From: Lachnospiraceae bacterium
GTDB lineage: Bacteria; Bacillota; Clostridia; Lachnospirales; Lachnospiraceae
NCBI GenBank assembly: GCA_017412265.1
Contig: JAFPYK010000145.1
Location: 1 to 7,026 of the forward strand
DNA: 7,026 nucleotides
Direction of reading: 5' to 3'
Shown: one piece after another, positions 5,479 to 7,026 of the stretch
Numbering within the stretch: position 1 is the first letter of the stretch
Layout: each line of letters starts with the position of its first letter
Program-made: the position numbers and the translations under genes
The notes under the pieces: generated by a model
Told to the model about the DNA's origin: nothing
Database searches by the model: none
The model's input: only the letters and a program-made list of their open reading frames with translations

Positions 5479-6221
5479 CACATATAATCCACCTTCAGCA
5501 GCGTCAGCCCCTTCGCCGGCGCGGTGAACCCCGCCAGGCTCCGGTCCTTCTTCTCCAGAAGCTCCTTCATCTCCTCCGGCTCCCTCTTGCCCTGGCCGAC
5601 CTCGATCAACGTCCCCGTGAGGATCCGCACCATATACTGCAGGAATCCGTCCCCGTGATACGTGAAATGGATATAGTCCCCCTTCTTCTCGATCTCAATC
5701 GAATCCACCGTCCGAACCGTCGACTTCTTCATCCGCGGATTATGCGAGAATCCCGCGTAGTCGTGCGTCCCCAGCAGATACTGCGCCGCCTCGCGCATCC
5801 GCTCCACGTCCGGCACGTCAAAACACTCATAGACATATTTGCGCTGAAAGAGCGGCTTGAGCGGGCCCGCATAGATCGTGTACCGGTACGTCTTCCCCCT
5901 GGCATTGTAGCGCGCGTGAAAACGCTCCCCGCACTTCTTGATCTCCAGCACGCAGATATCATCCGGCAGGTAATGATTGAGGTAATCCCGGATCTGCACC
6001 TCCGTCATCGCGGTGTCCAGCCGCACGTTGGCCACCATGCCTCGCGCGTGCACCCCCGCGTCGGTCCGCCCCGCGCCGATCACCTCGACCTCTTCGTCCG
6101 TCATCTTCGAGAGCACGCTCTCCAGCTTTCCCTGGATGGTCATCTCCTGGTCCGGCTGAGCCGCCCACCCGTAGAATCTTGTCCCGTCATATGCCACCAG
6201 CATCCGATAATTGTTCTGCAT
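5478..6221 (-). CDS. truA: tRNA pseudouridine synthase A
   Basis: TruA converts uridines 38-40 of the tRNA anticodon stem to pseudouridine. The 247 aa length is normal for the family. Visible signatures are the N-terminal strand VAYDGTRFYGW (9-19), TIQG (28-31), the catalytic Asp54 in GAGRTDAGVHARG (49-61), FHARYNARGKTYRY (101-114), FLQYMVRILTGTL (193-205) with its conserved Arg199, and the closing APAKGLTLL (234-242). The ATG at 6221 has GGGAGG five bases upstream and a good promoter 36 bases further on. Many Clostridia carry two truA paralogues, one beside ribosomal protein and energy-coupling transporter genes. This copy stands outside that context, so it may be the second paralogue. Confidence 0.96.
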   Translation of the reverse strand: MQNNYRMLVAYDGTRFYGWAAQPDQEMTIQGKLESVLSKMTDEEVEVIGAGRTDAGVHARGMVANVRLDTAMTEVQIRDYLNHYLPDDICVLEIKKCGERFHARYNARGKTYRYTIYAGPLKPLFQRKYVYECFDVPDVERMREAAQYLLGTHDYAGFSHNPRMKKSTVRTVDSIEIEKKGDYIHFTYHGDGFLQYMVRILTGTLIEVGQGKREPEEMKELLEKKDRSLAGFTAPAKGLTLLKVDYM

Positions 6222-6256
6222 GGTCTCCTCCCGTTCGTCTCGTAATCCTTATTGCC

Positions 6257-6285
6257 ATTATAGCGGAGAGCTTCCCTCATTGCAA
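6257..6285 (-). promoter_or_regulatory. Sigma-A promoter of truA
   Basis: TTGCAA (6280-6285) and a perfect TATAAT (6257-6262) are 17 bases apart on the minus strand. The predicted start near 6250 gives a short leader of about 29 bases containing the GGGAGG ribosome site. Confidence 0.75.
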
Positions 6286-6455
6286 ATAAAACCCCTGCCC
6301 GCCGCGCAGCCCGGGAAATGCAGTCATATCTTGCAGAAGAATTCTTCGCGCATCCGTAGATTTCCCTGTTGTCCTTCATTCTACACTTGTCTCATGAATA
6401 CTCATCAATGCCCGCGGCGCAGACCTTCTCCTCTCGACATTCCGCACATTTTCGC

Positions 6456-6484
6456 TGGACATTTCCCCCAGCCTGTAGCACAAT
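6456..6484 (+). promoter_or_regulatory. Candidate promoter of the rightward membrane-protein gene
   Basis: TGGACA (6456-6461, five of six consensus bases) and CACAAT (6479-6484, four of six) lie 17 bases apart. Transcription would begin near 6491 and give a leader of about 45 bases. The -10 box is weak, so confidence is modest. Confidence 0.45.
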
Positions 6485-6496
6485 AGTCTCATACGC

Positions 6497-6513
6497 GGCG
6501 GTCCCGGACCGCC
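6497..6513 (+). promoter_or_regulatory. Inverted repeat in the leader of the membrane-protein gene
   Basis: GGCGGTCC and GGACCGCC are perfect eight-base arms around one central C. As RNA it can form a six-pair GC-rich stem with a CCCGG loop, six bases before the AAAGG ribosome site. It may be a repressor operator just after the transcription start or a translational hairpin. Confidence 0.5.
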
Positions 6514-6535
6514 TTCAGAAAGGATCTGAACGACT

Positions 6536-7026
6536 ATGTTCTATGCACTGATCGCGCTTCGCGTGATATTCTATCTGCTTCTGCTCTATACAGCCCTGCG
6601 TTACCGCGAGGAGCGCCCCTACGTCCTGCCTCTGGCAGGCGCCCTCCTGCTCTTCGCCTGGGAGATCCCCGCGGCGGTGAACAACAGTTTCTACTGGGGC
6701 AACACCCTCTGTCTCGTCTTCGAGGCCGCGCTCTTCGTCTGGAACCTGCTTGGCGTCCTGAAGAAGCCCCTGCACCGCATTCTTTATACGGCCGCTGCCG
6801 GCGCCATGACCGCATTCTTCTTCCTCGCCTTCACCTGGACCGACGGACAGCTCATCACCTCATTTGCCGTGATGCTCGTCCTGGCCGTCGAGTACGTGCT
6901 TGCCGTGCGGCACATCAGCCCGCGCCTTCGCTTCCCGCTGGCCGCCCTTCGTATCGCGGCAGATCTCGTCGCAGGCTTCGCTTACTGGAAGGACTATCCG
7001 GTCGCGCGCTGGGCCTGCATCCTGGA
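6536..7026 (+). CDS. Unrecognised multi-pass membrane protein, 3' end outside the window
   Basis: The frame is open from ATG 6536 to the right edge, giving 163 whole codons. It contains about six hydrophobic segments (roughly 2-21, 29-49, 54-75, 81-101, 105-125, 133-151). The loops after segments 1, 3 and 5 are basic (RYREER, KKPLHR, RHISPRLR), giving a consistent positive-inside topology with the N-terminus outside. An in-frame TGA at 6527 rules out an upstream start. AAAGG lies 12 bases before the ATG, a longer spacing than usual. I recognise no family and no catalytic motif. It could be a complete small membrane protein or the membrane-sensor N-terminus of a longer signalling protein; the visible part cannot decide. 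Confidence 0.8.
   Translation, partial: MFYALIALRVIFYLLLLYTALRYREERPYVLPLAGALLLFAWEIPAAVNNSFYWGNTLCLVFEAALFVWNLLGVLKKPLHRILYTAAAGAMTAFFFLAFTWTDGQLITSFAVMLVLAVEYVLAVRHISPRLRFPLAALRIAADLVAGFAYWKDYPVARWACIL

Larger units (their letters stand above)
6222..6535. other. Divergent intergenic region between truA and the membrane-protein gene
   Basis: No gene is supported here. The region holds the truA promoter (6257-6285), a likely promoter for the rightward gene (6456-6484) and an inverted repeat in that gene's leader (6497-6513). I see nothing identifiable between about 6290 and 6455 apart from a 12-base palindrome, GAAGAATTCTTC (6336-6347), that could be chance. Confidence 0.75.

Noticed and set aside
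5406..6245. A 279-codon plus-strand open frame
   Set aside because: It is antisense to truA, whose catalytic motifs are complete, and its translation is low-complexity Arg/His/Leu-rich.
6336..6347. The palindrome GAAGAATTCTTC
   Set aside because: One or two perfect 12-base palindromes are expected by chance in 7 kb, and it has no clear relation to a promoter.
6515..6815. Two small minus-strand frames
   Set aside because: They are charged, low-complexity shadows of the plus-strand membrane protein, which has ordered hydrophobic segments and positive-inside loops.

Overview
The window reads as chromosomal DNA from a GC-rich member of the Clostridia, most likely a gut Lachnospiraceae-type Firmicute. 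This is inferred from the Gram-positive surface machinery (class B sortase, sortase-anchored pilins), strong AGGAGG-type ribosome binding sites, sigma-A-like promoters with 17-base spacers, and the larE/tcdA/truA gene types. The genus cannot be fixed from the sequence alone. Nearly everything is on the minus strand; only a partial membrane-protein gene at the right edge is on the plus strand.

Positions 1-3336 (minus strand, read right to left) hold a compact pilus operon: a signal-peptidase-like protein, a two-domain major pilin, a class B sortase, and a second pilin-like surface protein with a Glu/Thr repeat stalk that runs off the left edge. This order (sipA, fctA, class B sortase, fctB) is the same as the core of the FCT pilus island of Streptococcus pyogenes. 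Residues also agree. The major pilin keeps both Lys/Glu/Asn isopeptide triads and a VIPTG sorting motif where Spy0128 has EVPTG. The signal-peptidase homologue has lost both the catalytic Ser (now Asn) and Lys (now Glu), as streptococcal SipA lost its dyad. The likely working model is a pilus shaft of FctA-like subunits joined by the sortase, assisted by the SipA-like pseudoenzyme, with the stalked TPKTG protein as a minor or wall-anchoring subunit. A promoter (3441-3469) lies in an AT-rich intergenic stretch upstream.

Positions 3594-5224 hold larE and tcdA, 15 bases apart and followed by a strong intrinsic terminator. LarE is the sacrificial sulfur transferase of nickel-pincer cofactor synthesis, and TcdA cyclises t6A in tRNA. 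Positions 5478-6221 hold truA (tRNA pseudouridine synthase) with its own promoter at 6257-6285. No convincing terminator separates truA from larE, so truA-larE-tcdA may be partly co-transcribed. The 253-base gap between them has an unusual series of CCAC elements spaced about 42 bases apart.

Positions 6222-7026 contain a divergent intergenic region and the first 163 codons of an unrecognised six-segment membrane protein on the plus strand. No RNA genes, CRISPR arrays, insertion sequences or phage genes were seen.
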